A stretch of DNA of 64,000 nt from Nocardia aurea (GCF_003123685.1 NZ_QCYJ01000172.1:62001-126000); one strand, 5' to 3'. Positions 25,847 to 34,976 are shown, numbered from the stretch's first letter. Notes: generated from the sequence alone by a model not told the origin. Numbers and translations are program-made.

Positions 25847-26146
25847 GACGACTCCTCAACTCCGTGGATGACCGGGCACACGCCCGGCCACGATGGTGCG
25901 CTGGATATCCGGCCGACGACCGGCGCTATGTCTGCGCCCCGGCGGTCGGTCGGAGCCGTACGCCACGAACATCCGGCTTGCCTCCTTGCCAGCGTCGATG
26001 CCTGATCGGATGCGAGAATAACATTCTCACTACCGGAAAGGATAGTCTCCAATAAGGAGGACCGTAATCGACGGAACCCGAAAATTTTGGCATTTCCGGT
26101 ACAGTGCATCCATGTTCTCTTCAGACGACCCAGGGCCGAGGTGCCG
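25847..26146. other. divergent control region, crotonase / TetR
   Basis: No gene is supported. Besides the operator at 26014-26028 it holds GGATAGTCTC (26040-26049), also found before the second TetR gene and containing a plausible -10 (TAGTCT). A strong Shine-Dalgarno-like AAGGAGG follows at about 26054 but has no start codon at useful distance. Confidence 0.6.
26014..26028. promoter_or_regulatory. regulon operator GAGAATaacATTCTC
   Basis: Perfect 6-3-6 palindrome, 119 bp before the TetR start and 168 bp before the crotonase start. It covers the expected -35 of a TetR promoter whose -10 is TAGTCT at 26043-26048, so self-repression is likely. Confidence 0.85.
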
Positions 26147-26800
26147 GTGACCAGCCTGAGTGAGAAGCCCGCATGGAAACAGCGCGCGGTGGAGCGCTCC
26201 CTACGCAGTGCGAAATTACGCGCCGAGGAACGCGTTCAGCGCTTCCTCGACGCCGCGCAGGCGATCATCACCGAGAAGGGCACGACGGACTTCACGGTAC
26301 AGGAGGTCGTCGATCGCTCCCGGCAATCGCTGCGCAGCTTCTACCTGCAATTCGACGGCAAACACGAACTGCTGCTCGCCCTCTTCGAGGACGCGCTGAG
26401 CCGCATCGCCGAACAGTTGCGCGCCGCCGCCGACGGTCCCACCGACCCGCTCGACAAACTCCAGGTGACTGTCGAGTTGCTGTTCGAACTGTGCCGTCCC
26501 GATCCTGCCGCGCAACGTCCGCTGTTTACCGATTTCGCGCCGCAGTTACTGGTCACCCATCCCAGCCAGGTGAAGATCGCGCACGCGCCGATGCTCGCGC
26601 TGTTCTCCGAACTGATGGAACTCGCCAAAGAGGCGAAACAGGTTCCCCCCGACATCAACTCGCGCCGCATGGCCGCCATGGTCATGCAGACGGTCATGTT
26701 CACCGCGCAGTCGGCCGGGGTGTCCGAGGACGACACGCAGCACACGATCACCGCGTCCGAGGTCTGGAACTTCTGCGCTCACGGCTTCGCCCGCGGCTAG
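26147..26800 (+). CDS. TetR-family regulator (first of two near-twins)
   Basis: The 217-residue protein has an N-terminal TetR DNA-binding domain (helices around residues 20-65, with DFTVQEVVDRSRQSLRSFY as the helix-turn-helix) and a ligand-binding C-terminus. Its DNA-binding domain is almost identical to that of the regulator at 47384-48067, while the ligand domain differs more. Hence both should bind the same palindrome. GTG at 26147 is preferred because GAGG lies upstream and it matches the partner's length. TetR proteins usually repress until a pathway metabolite, often an acyl-CoA, binds. This is the leading candidate for the GAGAATnnnATTCTC repressor. Confidence 0.85.
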   Translation: MTSLSEKPAWKQRAVERSLRSAKLRAEERVQRFLDAAQAIITEKGTTDFTVQEVVDRSRQSLRSFYLQFDGKHELLLALFEDALSRIAEQLRAAADGPTDPLDKLQVTVELLFELCRPDPAAQRPLFTDFAPQLLVTHPSQVKIAHAPMLALFSELMELAKEAKQVPPDINSRRMAAMVMQTVMFTAQSAGVSEDDTQHTITASEVWNFCAHGFARG

Positions 26801-26814
26801 TTCTCCCGCGGGCG
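26788..26814. terminator. weak convergent terminator
   Basis: A 9-bp inverted repeat (CGCCCGCGG with CCGCGGGCG) overlaps the TetR stop codon and lies before the 3' end of the convergent meaB gene. Confidence 0.45.
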
Positions 26815-26833
26815 AGGCCGTGATCGCGCCGAC

Positions 26834-27715
26834 TCACTCCCGCGAAGTCAGCAGTGCCGCGGCGGCGCCGTAGGCATCGCGATCGCCCGAGGCGACCGCC
26901 TCGGCCAGTCGGTCCAGTTCCGGGTGGGAACGCATCAACGACTGCGCCAGCGACAGGATCTGGGCACGGGCCCGCGCGGCACGCCGCGCGGGGGTATCGG
27001 CCCGGTGGTGGGCATCGATCGCCTCGACCAGTTCCTCGATCCGCTCGTCGCGCGAGGCGATCAGGGTGAGGATCGGGACATCGGATTCCGCGCGCAGGTC
27101 GCGCACAGTGCGCTCGGCGCCATCCCGGTCGGCCTTGTTGACCACCAGCAGGTCGGCCACTTCCAGCAGCCCGGCCTTCGCGGCCTGAACCGCGTCGCCC
27201 GCACCGGGATTCAGGATCACCAGGGTGGGATCGGCGACGGCCGCGATCTCGATCTCGGATTGCCCGACGCCGACCGTCTCCAGCATGACGACGTCGTACT
27301 TCAATTCCGCGAGCAGCCGCAGGGCCGCGGGCACCGCGGCGGACAGCCCGCCGAGATGCCCACGGGTGGCCAGCGAACGGATCAGCACGTCGGCGTCGTT
27401 GATATGCCTCGCCATCCGGATCCGGTCCCCCAACAGCGCACCGCCGCTGTAGGGCGACGACGGGTCGACGGCGAGTACCGCGACCCGCAGTCCGCGGGAA
27501 CGGTACGCGGCGACCAGCGCCGCGATCGTCGTCGACTTACCCGCACCGGGCGGACCGGTCACCCCGATGACCCGGATCGAGCCGGTCCCGAGCGCCGCCT
27601 GCACCTCGTCGCGACGCTCGCCCTCGACCAGGCTGAGCAGCCTGCCGGTGGCCCGTGCCGAGCCCGACCTCGCCTGATCGAGCAGTTCGGCGATGGTCGC
27701 GGTCTCCGCGATCAC
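26834..27715 (-). CDS. meaB: MeaB/ArgK-type GTPase chaperone of B12-dependent acyl-CoA mutase
   Basis: The 293-residue G3E GTPase has the P-loop GVTGPPGAGKST, the MeaB signature DPSSPYSGGALLGDRIRM, ETVGVGQSE (switch region) and the guanine-specificity motif NKAD. MeaB proteins load adenosylcobalamin onto methylmalonyl-CoA mutase-type enzymes and protect them from inactivation. Its partner is probably the mutase at 38165-40143, 11 kb away but under a related operator. GTG start; it follows the thiolase stop by 40 bp in the same operon. Confidence 0.92.
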   Translation of the reverse strand: MIAETATIAELLDQARSGSARATGRLLSLVEGERRDEVQAALGTGSIRVIGVTGPPGAGKSTTIAALVAAYRSRGLRVAVLAVDPSSPYSGGALLGDRIRMARHINDADVLIRSLATRGHLGGLSAAVPAALRLLAELKYDVVMLETVGVGQSEIEIAAVADPTLVILNPGAGDAVQAAKAGLLEVADLLVVNKADRDGAERTVRDLRAESDVPILTLIASRDERIEELVEAIDAHHRADTPARRAARARAQILSLAQSLMRSHPELDRLAEAVASGDRDAYGAAAALLTSRE

Positions 27716-27755
27716 CGCCTGCTCCCAACCCTGGTGTCCACCGTGTCCTGCCCGA

Positions 27756-28901
27756 TCACGGGGCGGGGACCTCGATCACCGTGGCCGAACCCATGCCGCC
27801 GCCCGCGCACAGCGCGGCGATGCCGAAACCGCCGCCGCGACGACGCAGTTCGTGCACCAGGGTGACGATCATCCGCGCGCCGGTGGCGGCGACGGGGTGT
27901 CCGAGCGAGCAGCCGCTGCCGCTGAAGTTGACCGAATCCGGATCCAGGTCCAGCGCCCGGATGGCCGCGATCGGGACGGAGGCGAACGCCTCGTTGATCT
28001 CGATGAGCTTCACTTCCGACAGCGAGATCCCGGCCCGCTTGACGGCCTTGTTGATCGCCTCGATGGGCGCGAGGCCGGTGATGGCGGGGTCGACGCCGAC
28101 CGAGGCCCACGAGCGGATGTAGCCGAGGGCGGGCAGGCCGAGCGCGTCGCTGGCGATGGCCAGCGCGGCCGCGCCGTCGTTGGCGCCCGAGGAGTTGCCC
28201 GCGGTGATCGAGAAGCCCTCGATCTCCGGGTGCAGCACCTTGAGCGAGCCCAGCTTCTCCAGGCTGGTGTCGCGACGCGGGTGCTCGTCGGTGTCGAACA
28301 GGCCGAACGGGGTGTCGATCGGGACGATCTCTTCCTTGAAACGGCCCTCGTCGATGGCGGCGATGGCATTGCGGTGCGAGCGCAGCGCCCACGCGTCGAG
28401 GTCGTCACGGGTGAGCCCGGCCTTGACCGCGGCGTTCCAGCCGACGGTGATGGACATATCCATCGCCGGGGCATCGGGGCGATCGGGGTGGCTGGGCGAG
28501 ACCCACGGGTCGATCCAGGAGTCCTCGCCGACCTGGAACCGGACCCGGGGCGCGGTGGAATCGGAGTTCACACCGCCCGCGATGATCAGTTCGTCCATTC
28601 CGGCGCGGATGCTGCCCGCCGCACTTTGCACCGCGGCCATTCCGGCCGCGCAGTGCCGGTTCTGCGCCACGCCCGGCGCGGAGGTGAGCCCGGCGGTCAC
28701 GGCCGCGTGGCGGGCGAGCACGCCGCCGCCGTAGCGGCCCTCGCCGAGGACCACGTCGTCGATGCGGTCGGCATCGAGACCTTCGGCGGCGGCACTGACG
28801 ACATGCTTGGCGAGATCGAAGGCGTTGGTGGCGCGCAGGGTGCCCTTGCGGGCGGTGCCGATGGGGGTCCGCAGCGCGGACACGATGACGGCTTCAGGCA
28901 T
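27756..28901 (-). CDS. acetyl-CoA acyltransferase (thiolase)
   Basis: The 381-residue thiolase has the nucleophile Cys84 in QNRHCAAGMAAV, NEAFASV, GCSLGHPVAATGARM and the C-terminal Cys in ALCAGGGMGSA. All catalytic residues are present, so it should cleave a 3-ketoacyl-CoA. It is the first gene of a thiolase-meaB operon with an operator 72 bp upstream, divergent from two SDR genes. Grouping a thiolase with the mutase chaperone fits a pathway producing propionyl-, methylmalonyl- or similar CoA esters. Confidence 0.92.
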   Translation of the reverse strand: MPEAVIVSALRTPIGTARKGTLRATNAFDLAKHVVSAAAEGLDADRIDDVVLGEGRYGGGVLARHAAVTAGLTSAPGVAQNRHCAAGMAAVQSAAGSIRAGMDELIIAGGVNSDSTAPRVRFQVGEDSWIDPWVSPSHPDRPDAPAMDMSITVGWNAAVKAGLTRDDLDAWALRSHRNAIAAIDEGRFKEEIVPIDTPFGLFDTDEHPRRDTSLEKLGSLKVLHPEIEGFSITAGNSSGANDGAAALAIASDALGLPALGYIRSWASVGVDPAITGLAPIEAINKAVKRAGISLSEVKLIEINEAFASVPIAAIRALDLDPDSVNFSGSGCSLGHPVAATGARMIVTLVHELRRRGGGFGIAALCAGGGMGSATVIEVPAP

Positions 28902-28972
28902 TGGTTGGCCTCCATTTTTCGAACGACGAGATTGCGGTTCGAGAGCTTTTCGGCAATCATGCCGAGAGTCGC

Positions 28973-28987
28973 GAGAATGCTATTTTC
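28973..28987. promoter_or_regulatory. regulon operator GAGAATgctATTTTC
   Basis: The palindrome with one mismatch in the right arm, 72 bp before the thiolase and 39 bp before the SDR. It lies just upstream of the -35 position for the SDR promoter. Confidence 0.8.
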
Positions 28988-28990
28988 TCA

Positions 28991-29026
28991 GTACGAGAGT
29001 GACAGTTGCAAGATAGGATTATGACA
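28991..29026 (+). promoter_or_regulatory. probable leaderless promoter of SDR gene
   Basis: TAGGAT at 29014-29019 fits the actinobacterial -10 (TANNNT). Transcription would start about seven bases on, at the A of the ATG at 29026. No Shine-Dalgarno is present, consistent with a leaderless message. Confidence 0.45.
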
Positions 29027-29790
29027 TGCAGATAAGTGGAAGCTCCGCGCTCGTCGTCGGTGGAACCGGTGGTCTCGGCGAGGCGACCGTCCGTCGACTG
29101 CACGCGGCAGGCGCGAAGGTCGTCGTCGCCGACGTGGCCGACGACAAGGGCAAAGAGCTCGCGAACGAGCTCGGCATCACCTACGTACACACCGACGCCA
29201 CCGACGAGGATTCGGTGCTCGCGGCCATCGCCGAGGCCGAAGCCCTCGGCCCGCTGCGGATCTCGGTCGACACCCACGGCGGTCCCGCCTCGGGAGGCAG
29301 GCTGATCGGCAAGGACGGCTCCCCGCTGGCTCTCGATGGTTTCCGTACCACCATCGAGTTCTACCTCACCGCGGTGTTCAACATCCTGCGTCTGTCGGCG
29401 GCCGCGATCGCCAAGACCGAGCCGCTGGAGGAAGGCGCCCGCGGTGTGATCATCAACACCGCCTCGATCGCCGCGTTCGAAGGCCAGATCGGTCAGCTCC
29501 CCTACGCCGCCGCCAAGGGTGGCGTGGTCGGTATGACCCTGGTGGCCGCGCGCGACCTGTCCCCCGCGGGCATCCGCGTGGTGAGCATCGCCCCCGGCAC
29601 CGTGAACACCCCCGCGTACGGCAAGGCGGCTGACCAGCTCGAGGGCTACTGGGGTCCGCAGGTTCCCTTCCCCAAGCGCATGGGCCGTTCCGACGAGTAC
29701 GCCAAGCTGGCGCTGTCGATCATCGACAACGACTACCTCAACGGCGAGGTCATCCGTCTCGACGGCGCGCTGCGTTTCCCGCCGAAATGA
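29026..29790 (+). CDS. SDR, 3-hydroxyacyl-CoA dehydrogenase type II-like
   Basis: The 254-residue protein has VVGGTGGLGEA as the NAD loop, NTASIAAFEGQIGQLPYAAAKGGV with Ser and Tyr-x3-Lys, and SIAPGTVNTP. The SIAAFEGQIGQ sequence and overall length resemble human HSD17B10-like 3-hydroxy-2-methylacyl-CoA dehydrogenases. It would oxidise the 3-hydroxyacyl-CoA in the large cluster, possibly a 2-methyl-branched one. It diverges from the thiolase-meaB operon. No Shine-Dalgarno precedes the ATG. Confidence 0.86.
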   Translation: MQISGSSALVVGGTGGLGEATVRRLHAAGAKVVVADVADDKGKELANELGITYVHTDATDEDSVLAAIAEAEALGPLRISVDTHGGPASGGRLIGKDGSPLALDGFRTTIEFYLTAVFNILRLSAAAIAKTEPLEEGARGVIINTASIAAFEGQIGQLPYAAAKGGVVGMTLVAARDLSPAGIRVVSIAPGTVNTPAYGKAADQLEGYWGPQVPFPKRMGRSDEYAKLALSIIDNDYLNGEVIRLDGALRFPPK

Positions 29791-30560
29791 GTGACACAGT
29801 TCTACCCGCGACAGGCGACCTGACCGGCAAGGTCGCCTTCGTGGCGGGCGCGAGCCGCGGTATCGGCGCGGCTGTGGCCGAAGGACTCGCCGCGGCGGGC
29901 GCTTCGGTGGCCGTGGCCGCGCGTTCCGAACAGGAAGGCGCGCTGCCCGGAACGATTCACGCTGTCGCGCAACGCATCACCGCGGCGGGCGGACGCGCGC
30001 TCGCGGTCCAGTGCGATGTCACGAGCGAAGAGTCCGTGGACGCGGCGATCGCCGCCACCGTCGCCGAATTCGGCGGCATCGACATCCTCGTGGCCAACGC
30101 GGGCGTGATGTGGCTGGCGCCGATCGAGAAGACGCCGCTCAAACGCTGGCAACTGTGCCTGGATGTGAATCTGACCGGTGTCTTCCTGGTGACCAAGGCG
30201 GTGATTCCGCATCTGCGGGCTCGCGGCGGCGGTTCACTCATCGCGATCACCACCACCGGCGTCGACATGGTCGACCGTGGCGCGAACGCGTACTGGATCT
30301 CCAAGGCCGCGGTCGAGCGAATGTACCTCGGCTTGGCCTCGGACCTGCGCGGCGACAATATCGCCGTCAACTGCCTGAGCCCGACCAGGGTCGTGCTGAC
30401 CGAGGGTTGGCAGGCCGGCAGCGGCGGACGCGAGATCCCGCCGGAAATGGTCGAGCCCCCCGAGGCGATGGCCGACGCGGCCGTCCTGCTCGCGGCTCAG
30501 AACGCCGACGGGATCACCGGAACCGTGCAGCGTTCCGAACATCTCATCGCGGCCCGCTGA
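29787..30560 (+). CDS. SDR oxidoreductase
   Basis: The 257-residue protein has AGASRGIGAAV, VANAGVM and YWISK as the classical SDR motifs. ATGA overlap with the preceding SDR indicates coupled translation. The nucleotide loop is followed by a basic AARS, often a sign of NADP preference. The region between the first helix and the second strand carries an insertion (EQEGALPGTIHAVAQ), similar to one in the SDR at 40241-41077 (EPHPRLPGTVHTAA), so the two may handle related substrates. A strong terminator follows. Confidence 0.84.
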   Translation: MSDTVLPATGDLTGKVAFVAGASRGIGAAVAEGLAAAGASVAVAARSEQEGALPGTIHAVAQRITAAGGRALAVQCDVTSEESVDAAIAATVAEFGGIDILVANAGVMWLAPIEKTPLKRWQLCLDVNLTGVFLVTKAVIPHLRARGGGSLIAITTTGVDMVDRGANAYWISKAAVERMYLGLASDLRGDNIAVNCLSPTRVVLTEGWQAGSGGREIPPEMVEPPEAMADAAVLLAAQNADGITGTVQRSEHLIAAR

Positions 30561-30681
30561 CAACGGCCTGAGCGGTCGACATCCCCTCAGAGCAGCGGGA
30601 TCCCGTATCCCGCGAGCGAGAATGTCCGCTCAGGCCGAGTACCGGTCGCGCCGCGAGCGCACTGCTCGCCGAGCAGAACGT

Positions 30682-30719
30682 GAAAATCCCCCGGAAACTG
30701 TAGTTTCCGGGGGATTTTC
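30682..30719. terminator. very strong bidirectional terminator
   Basis: An 18-bp perfect stem (30682-30699 with 30702-30719) with a minimal loop; A and T runs at either end give a classical intrinsic terminator on both strands. It separates the SDR pair from the convergent acyl-CoA ligase operon. Confidence 0.92.
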
Positions 30720-30791
30720 GTCGTCGCGGCGTTCGTGGTGGTCGCCACGACCCGGTCGGCGCGCCATACGGTGCGGCGCGCCGACCGACAA

Positions 30792-31556
30792 TCAGCCGCG
30801 CTTGGTGAGACCCGCGATCACCGCGTGGAATTCCTCGGTCTGGAAGGAGGCTTCCTCCGCGGCCAGCGCGTAATCCAGTGTCGCCAGGACCGCGCGCTCC
30901 AGATGCACGTTCATCAGGCGCTTGGTGCTCTCGACGGCTTGGCGCGGCAGTTCGAGGATGCGCTTGGCGCAGGCAAGGGCTTCGTTGAGCGGATCGGCGA
31001 CCACGTGGTTCACCAGACCCATCTCGCGCGCCCGCTCGGCCGAGATCTTCGCGCCGGTCAGCGCGTATTCCTTGGCCAGCAGCAGACTCGTGTGCAACGG
31101 CCAGGTCAGCGGACCGCCGTCGGCGGCGACCAGTCCCACCTGGACGTGCGGATCCTTCAGGTACGCGGTCTCGGCGATATAGGCCACATCGCTGAGCGCG
31201 ACCAGACTGCATCCGAGCCCCACCGCGGGGCCGTTGACCGCGGCGATGACGGGCACCCGGCAGCGGGTCATCCCGAGGACGATGTCGCGGCCGTCGGAGA
31301 TGGTCTTGGCGCGCAGATCCGCGTCGGTGCCCAGTTCGGCGAGGTAGGCGAAATCGCCACCGGCCGAGAAGGCCTTGCCCGCACCGGTCAGCACCGCGAC
31401 CCGCGCGTCACGGTCGCGGCTGAGCCGGGGCCAGAGCCTGGCCAGACCCGCGTGCAGGTCGTCGTTGACCGCGTTGAGCGCGTCGGGCCGGTTCAGGGTG
31501 ATGATCCGCAGCGGGCCGTCGGCCTCGACCTGGATCTCGTCGGGCATGTCGTACAT
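30792..31556 (-). CDS. enoyl-CoA hydratase family protein
   Basis: A 254-residue crotonase with LTGAGKAFSAGGDF and NGPAVGLGCSLVALSDVAYI. The first catalytic Glu position is Ser (GCSL) and the second region reads VQVGLVAADGG, so classical hydratase residues are missing. It may be an isomerase, ring-opening hydrolase or atypical hydratase. ATG 31556 lies 2 bp after the dehydrogenase stop. It is the last gene of the ligase-dehydrogenase-dehydrogenase-crotonase operon. Confidence 0.82.
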   Translation of the reverse strand: MYDMPDEIQVEADGPLRIITLNRPDALNAVNDDLHAGLARLWPRLSRDRDARVAVLTGAGKAFSAGGDFAYLAELGTDADLRAKTISDGRDIVLGMTRCRVPVIAAVNGPAVGLGCSLVALSDVAYIAETAYLKDPHVQVGLVAADGGPLTWPLHTSLLLAKEYALTGAKISAERAREMGLVNHVVADPLNEALACAKRILELPRQAVESTKRLMNVHLERAVLATLDYALAAEEASFQTEEFHAVIAGLTKRG

Positions 31557-31558
31557 GG

Positions 31559-32647
31559 TCAAACTCCTAGTCCGAGAATGCGCGAGGCGATGATGTTCTT
31601 CTGGATCTGCGAGGTGCCGCCCATGACGCTCTGGGCCCGGCTGTAGAAGTAGCTGCCCATCAGTTCGGTGTCGTCGGTGCCGCCCACGGCCAGCGCCGCG
31701 TGCCCCACCGACTGATCGACCCAGGTCATCAGCAATTTGTCGAGTGAGCCGTCGGGTCCGTGGACCACACCGTCGAGCTGTTCGGACAGCCGACGGCGCA
31801 CGTGCAGACGCAACATCTCCACCTCGACCGCGGCCCAAGCGAGTTCGTCGGGATTCCTGCCGTCGACGCGAGCCGACATCTGGCGCACCAGTTTTCCGTA
31901 GCGCGCCGCGAAACCGAGGGTGGAGGGCTCACGTTCGTGGCCGACCACGGTCATCGCCATCTTCCAGCCGTCGCCCGGCTCGCCGACCATCTGGTCGGCG
32001 GGCACGACCGCGCCGTCGAAGAGGACCTGGCCGAATTCCTTGGTCACACCGCTGATCATCTTGAGCGGACGCTGTTCGATGCCCGGCTGGTGCATGGAGA
32101 TGAGGAAGGCCGAGATGCCTTTGTGGCGTGCCACGGTCGAATCTGTCCGTGCCAGCAGCAGGCACCAGTCGGCGACATCGGAGTAGCTGGTCCAGATCTT
32201 GTGACCGTGGATGATGTAGTTGTCGCCGTCGCGGGTCGCGGTGGTCGACAACGACGCCAGGTCCGAACCGGCGCCCGGCTCGGAGAAGCCCTGGCACCAG
32301 CGTTCGGTGCCGTTGATCAGACCGGGCAGGAAGCGCTGCTGCAATTCCTTGCTGCCGTGCCTGCCGAGTCCCTGGACCAGATATCCGAGGCTGGGCCGTG
32401 GCGGCGCGCCCGCGACCGCGAGTTCCTCGTCGACGATGACGTCGAAGACGGGCGGCAGGTTCTGGCCGCCGAATTCCTCGGGCCACGAGGTCCCGAAGAA
32501 TCCCGCCTCGTACAGCGCGCGGTGCCACTCACCCTGTTTGGCCCAGTATTCGTCACCCGAGGTCGGGAAGGTCCCGGCAATCTCGGCGAGCCAGTTCCGC
32601 AGTCGCGTGCGGAATTCGGCCTCCTGCGGTGAATCACGAAAGTCCAA
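31559..32647 (-). CDS. acyl-CoA dehydrogenase, larger subunit of second pair
   Basis: The 362-residue protein has WCQGFSEPGAGSDLASLSTTA and the C-terminal helix AQSVMGGTSQIQKNIIASRIL. It is highly like the enzyme at 22238-23353, including the CQGFSEPG sequence. It overlaps the 3' end of its shorter partner by 14 bp, supporting a fixed-ratio heteromer. It probably dehydrogenates a bulky acyl-CoA, perhaps at a different chain length from the first pair. Confidence 0.88.
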   Translation of the reverse strand: MDFRDSPQEAEFRTRLRNWLAEIAGTFPTSGDEYWAKQGEWHRALYEAGFFGTSWPEEFGGQNLPPVFDVIVDEELAVAGAPPRPSLGYLVQGLGRHGSKELQQRFLPGLINGTERWCQGFSEPGAGSDLASLSTTATRDGDNYIIHGHKIWTSYSDVADWCLLLARTDSTVARHKGISAFLISMHQPGIEQRPLKMISGVTKEFGQVLFDGAVVPADQMVGEPGDGWKMAMTVVGHEREPSTLGFAARYGKLVRQMSARVDGRNPDELAWAAVEVEMLRLHVRRRLSEQLDGVVHGPDGSLDKLLMTWVDQSVGHAALAVGGTDDTELMGSYFYSRAQSVMGGTSQIQKNIIASRILGLGV

Positions 32648-33539
32648 GGTCGATCTCCTCCAGACGTACGGGGAACAGTTCGGTCGAGGTCAGCGCGCGA
32701 CGCAGGTAGACGTGCGCGAGACATTCCCAGGTGTTGCCGATGCCGCCGTGCACCTGGATCGAGGTCTCACAGATGGTGCGCGCGGCACGAGCGGTGTAGA
32801 GCTTGGCGATCCGCGCGGCGCGCAGTGCCTCGGCGGGGGTCAATTCGTCCACGGCCCATGCCGCGTGGCGCAGCACGCTGACCGAGCCCTCGATCAGGGC
32901 CTGGCTCTCGGCGAGCAGATGCGCGACGGCCTGGTAGGACCCGATGGTCTTGCCGTACTGCTCACGCATCTTGGCGTATTCGACCGCCAGGTCCTGTGCG
33001 CCACGGGCGACGCCGAGCAGGTCCGCGGTCGTCACCGTGACGGCCAGGGCCTGCCACTGGATGACCTGATCGGCCGACAGCTCGCCGATATGTTCGCGGT
33101 CACCGGTCAGGTGCGCCTTGTGCCGGGTGAGATCCGCGCCGGGGGCGGCTTCGCCGACCGAGATCGCGAAAAGGCTGTTGTCCTCGATGAACAGCGCCCG
33201 GCCTCGATCGCGCGCGTCGATCGCGCGATCACCGACGGCGACGGTCCAGGTGTCGCCGTCCTCGGCGGGTTTGCCGTACAGATCGTCGGCCAGCACCGGG
33301 CCGAGGAAGGCGACATCGATCAGACGACGACCGAATTCCTCGGCCACGATGGCGACTTCGACGCCGGAGGCGCCGTCGGTGCGCAGGGCTCGCCAGCCGG
33401 CGCCGTCGACCGCCCGCTCCAGCCGCGCGCGGCGTTTCTCGTCATCGAGTTCGGCGACCGATCCAGGACCTAGATCATCGGCCAATTTGGCTGCGGCATC
33501 GCGCAGTTGCCGCTGTTCACTGGTCAGACGGACGTCCAT
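32634..33539 (-). CDS. acyl-CoA dehydrogenase-like smaller subunit of second pair
   Basis: At 301 residues it has the N-terminal helical domain, a short beta domain and the C-terminal helical domain with AKMREQYGKTIGSYQAVAH and QVHGGIGNTWECLAHVYLRR. It lacks the EPGSGSD signature and the terminal YxGTxE helix, as expected for the second subunit of an alpha2beta2 dehydrogenase. It overlaps the upstream ligase stop by 23 bp. Confidence 0.86.
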   Translation of the reverse strand: MDVRLTSEQRQLRDAAAKLADDLGPGSVAELDDEKRRARLERAVDGAGWRALRTDGASGVEVAIVAEEFGRRLIDVAFLGPVLADDLYGKPAEDGDTWTVAVGDRAIDARDRGRALFIEDNSLFAISVGEAAPGADLTRHKAHLTGDREHIGELSADQVIQWQALAVTVTTADLLGVARGAQDLAVEYAKMREQYGKTIGSYQAVAHLLAESQALIEGSVSVLRHAAWAVDELTPAEALRAARIAKLYTARAARTICETSIQVHGGIGNTWECLAHVYLRRALTSTELFPVRLEEIDLGLS

Positions 33540-34938
33540 AGCGCTCCTTCAGGACTCGACGCAACACCTTGCCGGACGGCAGGCGGGGAATTTCGGGGAC
33601 GAAGACGACCCGGCGCGGCCGCTTGTAGGTGGCCAGTCGCGCGCCGACCAGGTCGATCAATTCGTCTTCGGTGAGGGTGTCCGCGGCGGCATCCACAACC
33701 GCTACCGCAGCGACGACGGATTCGCCGTCCTCGGCGGGGACGCCGAACACGGCACAGTCGCGCACCAGCGGATGGCCGTGCAGGACGGCCTCGATCTCGG
33801 CGGGGGCGACCTGGAATCCACGGACCTTGATCATCTCCTTGGCCCGGTCGGTCAGCCTGATCCAGCCGTCGTCGTCGACGTGGCCGACGTCGCCGGTGCG
33901 ATACCAGCCGTCGTCGAACGCGCTCGCTGTCGCCTCGGCGGGCAGGTACCCCGCCATCACCGAATCCGCGCGGCACTGGATCTCACCCGTCTCGCCGGGC
34001 GCGAGAACCTCGCCGGTGTCGAGGGACACCACGCGCACGCGTACTCCCGGCGCGGCCTTGCCGACGGTGTCCAAGCGGGCGCCGCCGAGCGGATTGCAGG
34101 CGATCACGGGTAATTCGCTCGCACCGTAGGCGGGTAGCCAGCGCACCCCGGTGCGCGCCGTGACCTGTTCGGCGACGGCGGCGGTGACCGGGGTGGCGCC
34201 CCACATGATGTAGCGCAGCGAACTCAAATCGAAAGTTTCGAGTTTCGGATGTGACGCGATGGCGAGGGCGATCGGGGCGACGGCCATCTCGATGGTGATC
34301 CGGTCGTCCTGTATACAGCCGAGCATGGTGTCCAGGTCGAAACGCCGGTGCAGCCGCATCCATGCGCCCGCTTCCAGCGCGGTCACGATATTGAGCAGCC
34401 CGAGGATATGGGAGGGCGGGGTCGCGATCTGGATTCGGTCCGCGCCGGTGAGCCCGAGCACCTCGATCCACTGCCGCACCCCGAAGGCCAGCGAGGCGTG
34501 GGTGTGGCGGACGGCCTTCGGCAGGCCCGTGGTGCCGGAACTGAACACCAGCACCGCGTCGGCGGCGGGATCGGGCGACGCGGCGTCGGCGGCACGCGGG
34601 GAGATCGGGTGGTCGAGATCGCGCATCGGCAGCAGCGCGCCGAGCACCGGGTTGTCGCCGACCGCGCGGGTCGGCGCGGTCACCGCGAGCGCGTGCGCGA
34701 CCTCGTCGTGTTTCCAGGCCGGACTCAGCAGGACGACGGCCGCGCCGAGTCGCCAGATCGCCAGCACCGCGATCACGAATTCGGGACGGTTGGACGACAT
34801 CAGCGCCACCCGGTCACCGGTTCGCACGCCCTCGGCGGCCAGTTCGTCCGCCAAACCCGCCGCGAGGTCGTCGAGGTCGTTCCGTGAGTAGGACCGCCCC
34901 TCGAAGTCGAGCGCACCCGACTTGCTTCCTGGCGACAT
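33517..34938 (-). CDS. acyl-CoA synthetase (AMP-forming)
   Basis: The 473-residue ANL-superfamily ligase has the ATP-binding P-loop FSSGTTGLPK (residues 132-141), ASELPV, WYRTGDVGHVDDDG with the invariant Asp, the hinge Lys/Arg in DRAKEMIKVRGFQV and the catalytic C-terminal Lys in RLPSGKVLRRVL. It would activate the pathway's carboxylic acid with ATP and CoA. ATG 34938 was chosen because it starts the conserved fold; the much longer open frame upstream is antisense to the reductase gene. It begins an operon 24 bp from an operator. Confidence 0.92.
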   Translation of the reverse strand: MSPGSKSGALDFEGRSYSRNDLDDLAAGLADELAAEGVRTGDRVALMSSNRPEFVIAVLAIWRLGAAVVLLSPAWKHDEVAHALAVTAPTRAVGDNPVLGALLPMRDLDHPISPRAADAASPDPAADAVLVFSSGTTGLPKAVRHTHASLAFGVRQWIEVLGLTGADRIQIATPPSHILGLLNIVTALEAGAWMRLHRRFDLDTMLGCIQDDRITIEMAVAPIALAIASHPKLETFDLSSLRYIMWGATPVTAAVAEQVTARTGVRWLPAYGASELPVIACNPLGGARLDTVGKAAPGVRVRVVSLDTGEVLAPGETGEIQCRADSVMAGYLPAEATASAFDDGWYRTGDVGHVDDDGWIRLTDRAKEMIKVRGFQVAPAEIEAVLHGHPLVRDCAVFGVPAEDGESVVAAVAVVDAAADTLTEDELIDLVGARLATYKRPRRVVFVPEIPRLPSGKVLRRVLKERYGRPSDQ

Positions 34939-34961
34939 TTGAGAGATCCCGTCTCGTGAGT

Positions 34962-34976
34962 GAGAATATAATTCTC
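34962..34976. promoter_or_regulatory. regulon operator GAGAATataATTCTC
   Basis: Perfect palindrome, 24 bp before the acyl-CoA synthetase start and 38 bp before the reductase start, so one site can control both divergent promoters. Confidence 0.88.

Noticed and set aside
26054..26070. Strong AAGGAGG as evidence of a gene starting near 26065
   Set aside because: No ATG, GTG or TTG at suitable spacing opens a credible frame; the TetR start fits better at 26147.
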